Positions 9,441 through 17,465 of a stretch of DNA of 64,000 nt are shown piece by piece. This DNA comes from an uncultured Alistipes sp. Its GTDB lineage: Bacteria; Bacteroidota; Bacteroidia; Bacteroidales; Rikenellaceae. Under the pieces are notes generated by a model. It was not told where the DNA came from. It made no database searches and saw only the letters and a list, made by a program, of their open reading frames with translations. The stretch is from contig CALUNE010000001.1 of the NCBI GenBank assembly GCA_944321945.1, forward strand, positions 124,001-188,000, read 5' to 3'. The first letter of the stretch is position 1. Every line of letters begins with the position of its first letter. The position numbers were made by a program, and so were the translations under genes.

Positions 9441-10673
9441 ATGAAAAAAATCTGGATGCTTCTGTGCGCGACGCTGTTTCTGGCGTCGTGCACGGAAGAA
9501 CCCGTGAAGACCGAAAACCGGTTTATCCGGGTCGAAGGCGAGAATCTGGTGGCCCCCGACGGCAGCCGCTTCTTCATCAAGGGTACGAATCTCGGCTGCT
9601 GGCTCAATCCCGAAGGCTACATGTTCGGATTCGGCCGGGCCAGCTCGGCACGGCTCATCAACGAGATGTTCTGTGAGATGGTGGGGCCCGACCGAACCGC
9701 CGAATTCTGGAAAAGATTCAAGGACAACTACGTGACGCGTGCCGACGTGGAGTTCATCGCCTCGTGCGGCGCCAATACGATCCGCATCCCGTTCAACTAC
9801 CGCATCTTCACCGACGAGGACTATCTGGGGCTGACCTCCGCGCAGGACGGATTTGCCCGCATCGATTCGGTGGTGAAGTGGTGCGGCGAGTTCGGCCTCC
9901 ACGTCATTCTGGACATGCACGCCGCTCCCGGCGGACAGACGGGTGACAACATCGACGATTCGTACGGTTATCCGTGGCTCTTCGAGAGCCCCGCGAGCCG
10001 GCAGCTCTTCTGCGACATCTGGGCCCGCATCGCCGAACACTACCGGGAGGAGCCCGTCGTGCTGGGTTACGAACTCATGAACGAACCCATTGCCCCCTTC
10101 TTCGATACGCAGGAGGCACTCAATGCGAAGTTCCTGCCGCTGTGCAAGGAGGCCGTGGCGCGGATCCGCGAGGTCGACACGAACCACATCATCGTGCTGG
10201 GCTGCCCGCAGTGGAACACGAACTTCAAGCCGGTCACCGACTGGACGTTCGACGACAAGATGATGCTGACGTGCCACCGTTACGGGGGTGAAGCCGGGGT
10301 CGAGGGCATTCGCGACTACATCGCCTTCCGCGACAGCACCGGACTGCCGATGTACATGGGCGAGATCGGCCACAACACCATGGAGTGGCAGACGACCTAC
10401 AGCCGCGTGATGCAGCAGAACAACATCGGCTATACGTTCTGGCCCTACAAGAAGCGCGACATCGAGTGCATGGTGGCATTCGACGTGCCCGAAGGGTGGG
10501 ACGAGATCGTGGTTCCGTTTGCCGAGGGCGACCGCCAGGATTTCGGCAAGGTGCGCGCTGCGCGCCCCGATCAGGAAAAGGCCTGGAAGGCCATGTGTGA
10601 ACTGACCGAGAACCTCCGCTTCGAAAACTGCCATCCGCTGGAGGATTACATCGGTTCGATGCTGTTGAAATAA
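9441..10673 (+). CDS. GH5 family glycosidase lipoprotein (exo-beta-1,3-glucanase-like)
   Basis: A 410-residue clan GH-A hydrolase with lipobox cysteine C17 ('FLASCTEE'). The entry motif 'IKGTNLGCWLNPEG' and 'GANTIRIPFNYR' resemble the subfamily that contains exo-beta-1,3-glucanases. E215 in 'MNEP' is the predicted acid/base and E308 in 'MGEIGHN' the predicted nucleophile, both expected for GH5. H278-region 'CHRYGG' fits the conserved substrate-site histidine. It lies 5 bases after susD and 16 bases before the GH50-like gene. The beta-1,3/1,6-glucan assignment is inference from motif resemblance and from GH16/GH3 neighbours; a beta-glucosidase or endoglucanase role is possible. Confidence 0.85.
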   Translation: MKKIWMLLCATLFLASCTEEPVKTENRFIRVEGENLVAPDGSRFFIKGTNLGCWLNPEGYMFGFGRASSARLINEMFCEMVGPDRTAEFWKRFKDNYVTRADVEFIASCGANTIRIPFNYRIFTDEDYLGLTSAQDGFARIDSVVKWCGEFGLHVILDMHAAPGGQTGDNIDDSYGYPWLFESPASRQLFCDIWARIAEHYREEPVVLGYELMNEPIAPFFDTQEALNAKFLPLCKEAVARIREVDTNHIIVLGCPQWNTNFKPVTDWTFDDKMMLTCHRYGGEAGVEGIRDYIAFRDSTGLPMYMGEIGHNTMEWQTTYSRVMQQNNIGYTFWPYKKRDIECMVAFDVPEGWDEIVVPFAEGDRQDFGKVRAARPDQEKAWKAMCELTENLRFENCHPLEDYIGSMLLK

Positions 10674-10689
10674 AACAATCTGCAAAGCA

Positions 10690-12612
10690 ATGAAACGGAT
10701 ACTTTTAACCGGGCTGCTGGGGATGTTCGTGCTGACGGGCTGTGAGCAACCGGTCCACAAGGTGGTCTTCGACGGCTCGAAGGAGGTCTCGGGGCGGAAA
10801 TTCGCCCTGACGGAGATCAATCCCGACCTTCCGCGCGACTGGGACGGTTACAACTACGTGGTGATGGAGTACCGCATCAATACGGCTCAGCGTTTCCAGC
10901 TGGGCTTTACGACCGATGACGGCTACAACGAGCTGCGGGTGATGAGCTACGTCCCGAACGCCTGGAACCGCATTGCCATTCCGATGGAATACTTCACGCA
11001 GCCGCCCGCTCCGGCCGCCGATCTCGCCGCAACGAACAACCATCCCCGCTATACGGGCTGGATCAATCTGGGCGGTCGGCGCGGCCCGATGCACGGAGTC
11101 GATTCCGTGGGCTTCCGCATGCGGCGGGCCATCGGCGATGCCGAACTCGAACTGCGCAGCATCACGCTTGCGGTCGAGGATCCCGGCGACGAGTATCTGG
11201 GCGAGGGCCCGGCCGTGGACAGGTTCGGGCAGAGCCTTCTGGTCGACTATCCCGAGAAGGCCGCATCGTTGGCCGATCTGGAGCGCAGCTGGCGCGAGGA
11301 GGAGGCCGAAGAGGTCTCGACCGAGGCCTACAACTATTCTCGTTATGGCGGTTACCGTCAGAAACAGGTCCGCGCGACGGGCTTCTTCCGGGTCGAGAAG
11401 ATCGACGGCCGCTGGTGGTTCGTCGATCCCGAGGGGTATCTTTTCCTCTCGGTGGGGGTTGACTGTGTCGATCTCTCGGGCGGCGGTTCGATCCGCGACT
11501 ATGACAAGCGTCCGACGATGTTCGAGGAGCTGCCGCCGGCCGATCTGATGACCCGCATGGGCGAGCGCGGAGCGGGCTCCTACGGGGCATGGAATATCTA
11601 CCGCCGCTACGGCGACGACTACGAGGCCCGTGCGCTGGACATGGTCATCAAACGCATGGACAAGTGGGGGCTGAATACCGTGGCAAACTGGTCGAGCGAC
11701 GTGGTCAAGGCGTCGGGGCGCAAGGCCTTCCTGCATCAGCTCTACGAGATGGGCTTCCAGAGCGAGCTGATGGGGCTGAGCGACATCTACGATCCGGACT
11801 TCGAACGCAATCTCGACGAGGCCATCGCCCGTCAGACGGCCGTCTACAAGGGTAATCCGTGGCTCATCGGCTACTTCATCGGCAACGAGCCGGCGTGGCT
11901 CAACCAGGAGGAGCGGCTCTGCCAGCTCATCCTCGACGGCCCGGAGCGTCCGATCCGTACGGCGCTGGAGAGCTCGCTGAAGCGGAGCGGCGATACGCCG
12001 CAGACGCGTCGCGAATTCGTCTACCGCACGTTCCGCCGGTATCTCGAGATTGTGGACCGTCTCATCCGGCGCCACGATCCCGATCATCTGAATCTCGGCA
12101 TCCGCTTCGGCGATCCGCTGACGCTGCCCGATGAGGTGCTGCGCATGTGCGATCTGTTCGATGTCTTCAGTTTCAACTGCTACGACCTGGTGCCGCGCAA
12201 CGAGATGATGGACAAGGTGAAGCGCCTGATCGACCGGCCGATGATCATCGGCGAGTACCATTTCGGCACGGTGGATCGGGGCTATGCGCAGTCGCTGTGG
12301 CAGGTCGAGAGCCAGCAGCAGCGCGGCGTGGCCTATCGCTACTACACGGAGCATGCCTATGCGCATCCGTCGCTGATCGGTACGGGCTACTTCCAGTGGG
12401 CCGACCAGGACATCAGCGGCCGTTTCGACGGCGAGAACTACAACTGCGGTCTGATCGACGTGACGGACCGTCCCTACCGCGAGCAGGTCGAAGCCATGAT
12501 GGCGACGGCCCGGGTCCTCTACGACATCCACAACGGCGTGGCGGAGCCCTTCGACGAGCAGCCGCGCAACTGCCGCGGTCATGAGCTCATCCCGGATCTC
12601 TGGAACGAATAG
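10690..12612 (+). CDS. GH50-like (beta-agarase-like) clan GH-A lipoprotein
   Basis: A 640-residue exported enzyme with lipobox cysteine C18 ('LTGCEQ'). An N-terminal beta-sandwich of about 170 residues resembles a carbohydrate-binding or galactose-binding-like module. The barrel begins near the block 'GRWWFVDPEGYLF' (240-252), which is typical of GH50 agarases and relatives. E400 in 'IGNEPAW' is the predicted acid/base and E522 in 'IIGEYHFG' the predicted nucleophile. It is cotranscribed between the GH5 and phosphoesterase-GH16 genes. The family call rests on motif memory; agar is not necessarily the substrate, since the rest of the locus points to a beta-glucan. A GH42-like or new clan GH-A assignment is the alternative. 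Confidence 0.65.
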   Translation: MKRILLTGLLGMFVLTGCEQPVHKVVFDGSKEVSGRKFALTEINPDLPRDWDGYNYVVMEYRINTAQRFQLGFTTDDGYNELRVMSYVPNAWNRIAIPMEYFTQPPAPAADLAATNNHPRYTGWINLGGRRGPMHGVDSVGFRMRRAIGDAELELRSITLAVEDPGDEYLGEGPAVDRFGQSLLVDYPEKAASLADLERSWREEEAEEVSTEAYNYSRYGGYRQKQVRATGFFRVEKIDGRWWFVDPEGYLFLSVGVDCVDLSGGGSIRDYDKRPTMFEELPPADLMTRMGERGAGSYGAWNIYRRYGDDYEARALDMVIKRMDKWGLNTVANWSSDVVKASGRKAFLHQLYEMGFQSELMGLSDIYDPDFERNLDEAIARQTAVYKGNPWLIGYFIGNEPAWLNQEERLCQLILDGPERPIRTALESSLKRSGDTPQTRREFVYRTFRRYLEIVDRLIRRHDPDHLNLGIRFGDPLTLPDEVLRMCDLFDVFSFNCYDLVPRNEMMDKVKRLIDRPMIIGEYHFGTVDRGYAQSLWQVESQQQRGVAYRYYTEHAYAHPSLIGTGYFQWADQDISGRFDGENYNCGLIDVTDRPYREQVEAMMATARVLYDIHNGVAEPFDEQPRNCRGHELIPDLWNE

Positions 12613-12627
12613 TCAAAGCGAACGAAT

Positions 12628-14772
12628 ATGAAGAAACAAATCATTGCCGCGGCGATGGCCCTGCTTTTCGGAGCGGGGGCCCTTGCCGCACCCGGCGACA
12701 TTACCGTGCGGGGCCGGATTACGGACGACAGCGGCAAACCGCTGGCCGGAGTTCCGGTGAGCGACGGAGAGGCGATCGTGAAGACCGACTCCCGGGGGCG
12801 TTACGAACTCCGCACCACGGCGGATGCCGCATGCGTCTACTATACGCTTCCCGCGGGGTATGCCCCCCAGGCGTATGACCGGACCGTGCCGAGGTTCTAT
12901 GCCCCCGTCGACCCCGCGAAACCCGAGCAGCGCATCGATTTCACCCTCGTGAAGGAGACGCGCGACCAGACGCGCCACGTGCTGGTGGTATGGGCCGATC
13001 CGCAGATCTACCGCGAGGAGGAGTTTGCGGAGCTGGACGAGGTGGTCGCCGACATGAAGCAGCTGGTCGACGGATATGACGTTCCGGTGCTGGCCCTCAG
13101 TGCGGGAGACAACCTCTTCGAGAAGCCCGCACTGATCGAACGCTACAAGGACTGCATCGCTCCGCTCGACATCCCCTTCTACCACGTCATCGGAAACCAC
13201 GACATGGACTTCGACCAGCGCAGCAACCAGGCTTCGGACCGGACCTATGCGCAACATTTCGGACCCTCGCACTACGCCTTCAACGTGGGCAAGGTCCACT
13301 ACGTGGTGCTGAAGGATATCTTCTACTACGGCTATCGCCACGACTACATCGGCTACCTGACGGAGGCGCAGCTCGACTGGCTGGAGCGCGATCTGGCCGA
13401 CGTGCCGAAGGGCAGCACGGTCTTCGTGGGGATGCATATTCCGGCCGTCTACGGCGACACGGAGCAGGTGTCGGATCTCTCGCGGATGCGCAATTCGCTG
13501 ATGAACACCGGGGCGCTGCTCCGGCTTCTGGAGGGCTACAACGTCCACATCCTTTCGGGCCACAGCCACATCCAGTGGAATACGCCGATCTCGGACCACA
13601 TCATCGAACATACGCACGGTGCGGCGAGCGGTGCCTGGTGGCAGGGGCCGGTGGGGCTCGACGGTACCCCCAAGGGATATACCGTCTATGAGATCGACGG
13701 CAGCGACGTGAGCTGGTACTTCAAGGGGGCGGGACACGACCGCACGGATCAGTTCCGGGTCTACACCGAGGGGCTGAACGTCGTGGCCAACGTCTACAAT
13801 TACGATCCGGCCTGGAAGGTCGAACTCTTCGAAAACGGGCGTTCGTTGGGCGAAATGGAGCGCTACTGGGGGGCTGATCCCCAGGCCGAGGGCATCTACC
13901 CGCCGGGCGGCTGCAAGCTCCATCCGTGGCTCAGCTACGGGGAGACCCACCACCTGTTCCGCGGGAAGATCTCCGATCCGGAGGCTGAAATCCGGGTTGT
14001 GGTGACCGACCGCTTCGGGCGTGTCTACGAGCAGCGTGTCGGCGGCTGGTCGCTCGTCTGGAGCGACGAGTTCGACTACACGGGGCTTCCGGATTCCACG
14101 AAGTGGTCCTACGATACGGCCGGGAATGCCTACGGATGGGGCAACAACGAGGATCAGTACTATACGTCGGAGGATGCCGACAACGCCTGGGTGAGCGACG
14201 GTGTGCTGAAGATCACGGCCCGCGAGGAGGCGATGGGCGGAAAGCGCTATACGTCGGCACGGCTGATCACCAAGTCGAAGGGCGACTGGCTCTACGGCAA
14301 GGTGGTCGTGCGGGCGAAACTGCCCACCGGGCGCGGAACGTGGCCCGCAATCTGGATGCTGCCTACGGACTGGGTCTACGGCGGCTGGCCCGACAGCGGC
14401 GAAATCGACATCATGGAGAATGTGGGCTATCAGCCCGAGGAGATCGTCGTGACGGCCCACTCCAGGAAGTACAACCACGTGAAGGGTACGCAGTTCAGCG
14501 GTCGGCGCAACGTGCCGGACTGCTTCACGGCGTTCCATGACTACGCCCTCGAGTGGGACGAGTACGCGTGGCGAGGCTATATCGACGGCCAGCTGGTCTA
14601 CGTCTTCCGCAACGAAGGCAAGGGCTTCGAAAGCTGGCCCTTCGATCAGCGCTTCCACCTTATTCTGAATCTGGCCATCGGCGGCAACTGGGGCGGAAGC
14701 CGGGGCATCGATCCCGCGGGCTTCCCCAAGAGCATGGAGGTGGATTACGTACGGGTATATCAGAGAAAATAA
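12628..14772 (+). CDS. calcineurin-like phosphoesterase - GH16 fusion protein
   Basis: A 714-residue secreted two-enzyme fusion. Signal peptide 1-20 without a lipobox; a small beta-sandwich (22-105, 'RGRITDDSGKPLAGVPV') precedes a metallophosphoesterase core with 'ADPQ' (123-126), 'SAGDN', GNHD (189-192) and GHSH (311-314), the metal-binding motifs of calcineurin-like enzymes, then a C-terminal phosphoesterase accessory domain to about 470. GH16 occupies 473-714, with 'WSDEFD' at its start and the catalytic motif EIDIME at 592-597 (E592 nucleophile, E597 acid/base), the laminarinase-type spacing. Both halves keep their catalytic residues. It lies in the PUL between the GH50-like and GH3 genes. 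GH16 would cleave beta-1,3 or mixed-linkage glucan internally; the phosphoesterase substrate is unknown. Confidence 0.88.
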   Translation: MKKQIIAAAMALLFGAGALAAPGDITVRGRITDDSGKPLAGVPVSDGEAIVKTDSRGRYELRTTADAACVYYTLPAGYAPQAYDRTVPRFYAPVDPAKPEQRIDFTLVKETRDQTRHVLVVWADPQIYREEEFAELDEVVADMKQLVDGYDVPVLALSAGDNLFEKPALIERYKDCIAPLDIPFYHVIGNHDMDFDQRSNQASDRTYAQHFGPSHYAFNVGKVHYVVLKDIFYYGYRHDYIGYLTEAQLDWLERDLADVPKGSTVFVGMHIPAVYGDTEQVSDLSRMRNSLMNTGALLRLLEGYNVHILSGHSHIQWNTPISDHIIEHTHGAASGAWWQGPVGLDGTPKGYTVYEIDGSDVSWYFKGAGHDRTDQFRVYTEGLNVVANVYNYDPAWKVELFENGRSLGEMERYWGADPQAEGIYPPGGCKLHPWLSYGETHHLFRGKISDPEAEIRVVVTDRFGRVYEQRVGGWSLVWSDEFDYTGLPDSTKWSYDTAGNAYGWGNNEDQYYTSEDADNAWVSDGVLKITAREEAMGGKRYTSARLITKSKGDWLYGKVVVRAKLPTGRGTWPAIWMLPTDWVYGGWPDSGEIDIMENVGYQPEEIVVTAHSRKYNHVKGTQFSGRRNVPDCFTAFHDYALEWDEYAWRGYIDGQLVYVFRNEGKGFESWPFDQRFHLILNLAIGGNWGGSRGIDPAGFPKSMEVDYVRVYQRK

Positions 14773-14784
14773 CTTGTTGAGACG

Positions 14785-17007
14785 ATGAAAAGATGGATTT
14801 GTCCCCTCATGGCACTGGCGCTGTGGGGGTGTTCGGCACCCGAGGGGCTGACCGAAGTTTCGATCGGGGAGCCCTATGCGGCGAAGGTGGATTCCGTGCT
14901 GCGGCTGATGACCCTCGACGAGAAGATCGGCCAGTTGAATCAGTATACGGGAAATTTCCAGGCTACGGGTCCCGTGGTCGACGATACGACGAAGATCGAC
15001 CAGATCAAGCGGGGAATGGTGGGCTCGATGTTGAATATCAAGGGGGTGGCCAATACGCGGGAGCTGCAGGAGTATGCCATGCAGTCGCGGCTGAAGATTC
15101 CGCTGCTGTTCGGTCTGGACGTGATCCACGGCATGCGGACGATCTACCCCATTCCGCTGGGCGAGGCTGCGAGCTTCGACCTCGACCTGATGCGTCGTAC
15201 GGCGGCGGGTGCGGCCCGCGAAGCCGCCGCGCAGGGCGTTCACTGGACCTTTGCGCCGATGATGGATGTCAGCCGCGATGCCCGCTGGGGTCGTGTCATG
15301 GAGGGCTCCGGCGAGGATACGTGGTACGGCAGCCTGGTGGCCCAGGCCCGCGTCAAGGGCTTTCAGGGCGACGATCTGGCCGACGTGGAGACGGTCATGG
15401 CCTGCGCGAAGCACTTTGCCGCCTACGGCGCCTGCATCGCCGGAAAGGACTACAATGCGGTCGACATTTCGGACCTGACGCTGCACGAGGTCTACCTGCC
15501 GCCCTTCAAGGCGGCGGTCGATGCGGGTGTCGCCTCGTTCATGAACAGCTTCAACGAGATCAACGGAATTCCCTCGACGGGCAACCGCCACATCCAGCGT
15601 GACCTGCTCAAGGGTGCCTGGGGCTTCAACGGACTGACGGTCTCCGACTGGGGATCGATCGGCGAGATGATTGCCCACGGCTTCGTACCCGATCTCAAGG
15701 GGGCGGCCGAAGCGGCCATTCTGGCGGGCTGTGACATGGACATGGAGTCGCGGGCCTATGTCTCGAACCTGAAGGCGTTGGTCGAGGAGGGCAAGGTCCC
15801 GGAGCGCTATATTGACGATGCCGTGCGACGGGTGCTGCTGAAGAAGTTCCAGCTGGGGCTCTTCGACGATCCGTTCCGCTACTGCGACCTCGAACGGGAG
15901 GCACGCACCGTGCTGTGCGATTCGCTGCGGGCGCTGTCGCGCGAGGCGGGCCGCAAGTCGATCGTCCTGCTGAAAAACGAGAACAACGCGCTGCCGCTGG
16001 CCGGGTTCCGGGGGCGTATTGCATTGATCGGCTCGCTGGCCGCGTCGAAGATCGACATGCGCGGTTTCTGGGCCAACGAGGGGGTGATTGACGAGATGGT
16101 GACCGTTCGGGAGGGATTCGAACGGCGTTTCGGAGCCCGCTCGGTGATCTATGCCGACGGTTACGACCTGGAGACCAACGAGCTGAAACTGCCCGAGGCG
16201 ATGCGTGCCGCGGCGCAGGCCGACGTGGTGGTCGTGGCCGTGGGCGAGCGTTACTTCAACAGCGGCGAGGCCAAGTCGCGGGCCGACATCAACATCCCGG
16301 CCACGCACCAGCAGCTGGTCCGCGAACTGAAACGGAGCGGCAAACGGGTCATCGTGCTGCTGATGGGCGGACGTCCGATGATCTTCAACGAGATGGCTCC
16401 CGCGGCGGATGCCATTCTGCTGACCTGGTGGCTCGGCACCGAGGCCGGCAACGCCATTGCCGATGTCGTGGCGGGCGATTACAACCCGTCGGGCAAGCTG
16501 CCGATGACCTTCCCGGCCCACGTCGGGCAGATCCCCATCTACTACAACTACAAGAGTACGGGACGTCCCGAAAGCAAGGATCGCGGTTACTCGTGCTGCT
16601 ATCAGGACATCGATTTCGAACCGGCCTATCCGTTCGGTTACGGTCTGAGCTACACGACCTTCGAGATCGGCGAGCCGGTGCTGGCCAAACAGACTTGGAA
16701 GCGCGGTGAGGATGTCGAGGTTACGGTTCGGGTGAAGAATACGGGCCGGTATGCCGGTCGGGAGACCGTTCAGCTCTATGTCCGGGATCTGGTGGCTTCG
16801 GTGACCCGTCCCGTGAAGGAGCTGCGGGGCTTCCGGCAGGTCTATCTGGAGCCGGGCGAGGAGACCGAGGTGCGCTTTACGCTGGGTGATGCCGAACTGG
16901 GATTCCACAATGCGGCGCTCGAATATGTGGTCGAGCCGGGAACCTTCCGGGTGATGGTCGGTCCGGATTCGAAACGGGTGAAGTCCGCGGAGTTCGAACT
17001 TCTGTAG
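14785..17007 (+). CDS. GH3 family beta-glucosidase lipoprotein (BglX-like)
   Basis: A 740-residue GH3 enzyme with lipobox cysteine C16 ('LWGCSAPE'). Features in order: barrel domain ('MTLDEKIGQL', 'GLDVIHGMRTIYPIPLGEAAS'), nucleophile D288 in 'LTVSDWGSI', the alpha/beta sandwich with 'LLTWWLGTEAGNAIADVVAGDYNPSGKLPMTFP' (positions about 550-585; quoted motif here is the family's landmark), and a C-terminal fibronectin-like domain. Length and layout match BglX. It would release glucose from beta-linked oligosaccharides after SusCD import. It is the last gene of the PUL, 12 bases after the fusion gene, and is followed by a candidate hairpin terminator. Confidence 0.92.
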   Translation: MKRWICPLMALALWGCSAPEGLTEVSIGEPYAAKVDSVLRLMTLDEKIGQLNQYTGNFQATGPVVDDTTKIDQIKRGMVGSMLNIKGVANTRELQEYAMQSRLKIPLLFGLDVIHGMRTIYPIPLGEAASFDLDLMRRTAAGAAREAAAQGVHWTFAPMMDVSRDARWGRVMEGSGEDTWYGSLVAQARVKGFQGDDLADVETVMACAKHFAAYGACIAGKDYNAVDISDLTLHEVYLPPFKAAVDAGVASFMNSFNEINGIPSTGNRHIQRDLLKGAWGFNGLTVSDWGSIGEMIAHGFVPDLKGAAEAAILAGCDMDMESRAYVSNLKALVEEGKVPERYIDDAVRRVLLKKFQLGLFDDPFRYCDLEREARTVLCDSLRALSREAGRKSIVLLKNENNALPLAGFRGRIALIGSLAASKIDMRGFWANEGVIDEMVTVREGFERRFGARSVIYADGYDLETNELKLPEAMRAAAQADVVVVAVGERYFNSGEAKSRADINIPATHQQLVRELKRSGKRVIVLLMGGRPMIFNEMAPAADAILLTWWLGTEAGNAIADVVAGDYNPSGKLPMTFPAHVGQIPIYYNYKSTGRPESKDRGYSCCYQDIDFEPAYPFGYGLSYTTFEIGEPVLAKQTWKRGEDVEVTVRVKNTGRYAGRETVQLYVRDLVASVTRPVKELRGFRQVYLEPGEETEVRFTLGDAELGFHNAALEYVVEPGTFRVMVGPDSKRVKSAEFELL

Positions 17008-17028
17008 CGGAGATTTTGTCTGGAACGG

Positions 17029-17060
17029 TCGGGGCGGTGCTTTCGGGTGCCGCCCCGATT
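17029..17060 (+). terminator. candidate terminator of the PUL
   Basis: Nine-base arms TCGGGGCGG (17029-17037) and CCGCCCCGA (17050-17058) pair perfectly around a 12-base loop just after the GH3 stop, followed by only a short T run. Position supports transcription ending here; the weak T tract limits confidence. Confidence 0.5.
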
Positions 17061-17154
17061 TGCGTGTGACGGAGCGTTTGCCGGACCGAGGAAGGGTGCA
17101 GTTCGGATGCCGGTTTGGCAAAGTGGCGGGATTCGGGCGGAGTTGTGGAAAGGG

Positions 17155-17190
17155 GAAAAGAAAACCGCGTCAGACATTTGTCTGACGCGG
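17155..17190 (-). terminator. intrinsic terminator of tRNA-Leu
   Basis: A perfect 12-base stem, CCGCGTCAGACA (17165-17176) and its complement (17179-17190), with a two-base centre. Read on the minus strand it is followed by TTTTCTTTTCCCC, the layout of a Rho-independent terminator, five bases beyond the encoded CCA of the tRNA. Confidence 0.85.
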
Positions 17191-17194
17191 CTCA

Positions 17195-17283
17195 TGGTGC
17201 CCAGGACAAGACTCGAACTTGCACGAACGTAATTGTTCACTACCCCCTCAAAGTAGCGTGTCTACCAATTTCACCACCTGGGC
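17195..17283 (-). tRNA. tRNA-Leu (anticodon GAG)
   Basis: Cloverleaf read on the minus strand: acceptor GCCCAGG pairs with CCTGGGC, discriminator A and an encoded CCA (17195-17197). The D arm has GTG/CAC. The anticodon stem is CTACT/GGTAG with the loop TTGAGGG, giving anticodon GAG (plus-strand 17247-17249) for CUC/CUU leucine codons. A class II variable arm with GAAC/GTTC and a T arm GCAAG-TTCGAGT-CTTGT complete it. The long variable arm is expected for leucine. It has its own promoter and terminator. Confidence 0.96.
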
Positions 17284-17327
17284 ATTGCACACCTGTGTGC
17301 GGCCTCCCGAATTATCTTTCGGGCCTG

Positions 17328-17358
17328 CAAATATAGATACTATTTTGCGATTTGCAAA
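17328..17358 (-). promoter_or_regulatory. promoter of tRNA-Leu
   Basis: On the minus strand, TTTG (17355-17358), a 19-base spacer and TATATTTG (17328-17335) match the Bacteroidetes primary-sigma consensus exactly. It lies 45 bases before the mature tRNA 5' end. Confidence 0.85.
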
Positions 17359-17422
17359 ATTTTTGGTGAAAAAACTCTTTTTTTGTCTGTCGGCGTATCG
17401 GCGTTCCGGTATCCGGAGCGGT

Positions 17423-17457
17423 GCCGGCCGCCGGAAATGCGATTCCCGACGGCCGGC
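17423..17457 (-). terminator. 3' hairpin after S46 peptidase gene
   Basis: Directly after the stop at 17466, arms GCCGGCCG/CGGCCGGC (17450-17457 and 17423-17430) continue, after one mismatch, into a second seven-pair stem with a CGC loop. The near-16-pair hairpin is strong, but no T run follows, so it may be an mRNA-stabilising end or a Rho-assisted stop. Confidence 0.45.
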
Positions 17458-17465
17458 CCGCAATT

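Noticed and set aside
12613-17121. A 1502-codon open frame on the minus strand opposite the PUL enzymes
   Set aside because: It mirrors real plus-strand GH16 and GH3 genes, has Arg/His/Val-rich composition typical of antisense frames in high-GC DNA, and shows no domain.
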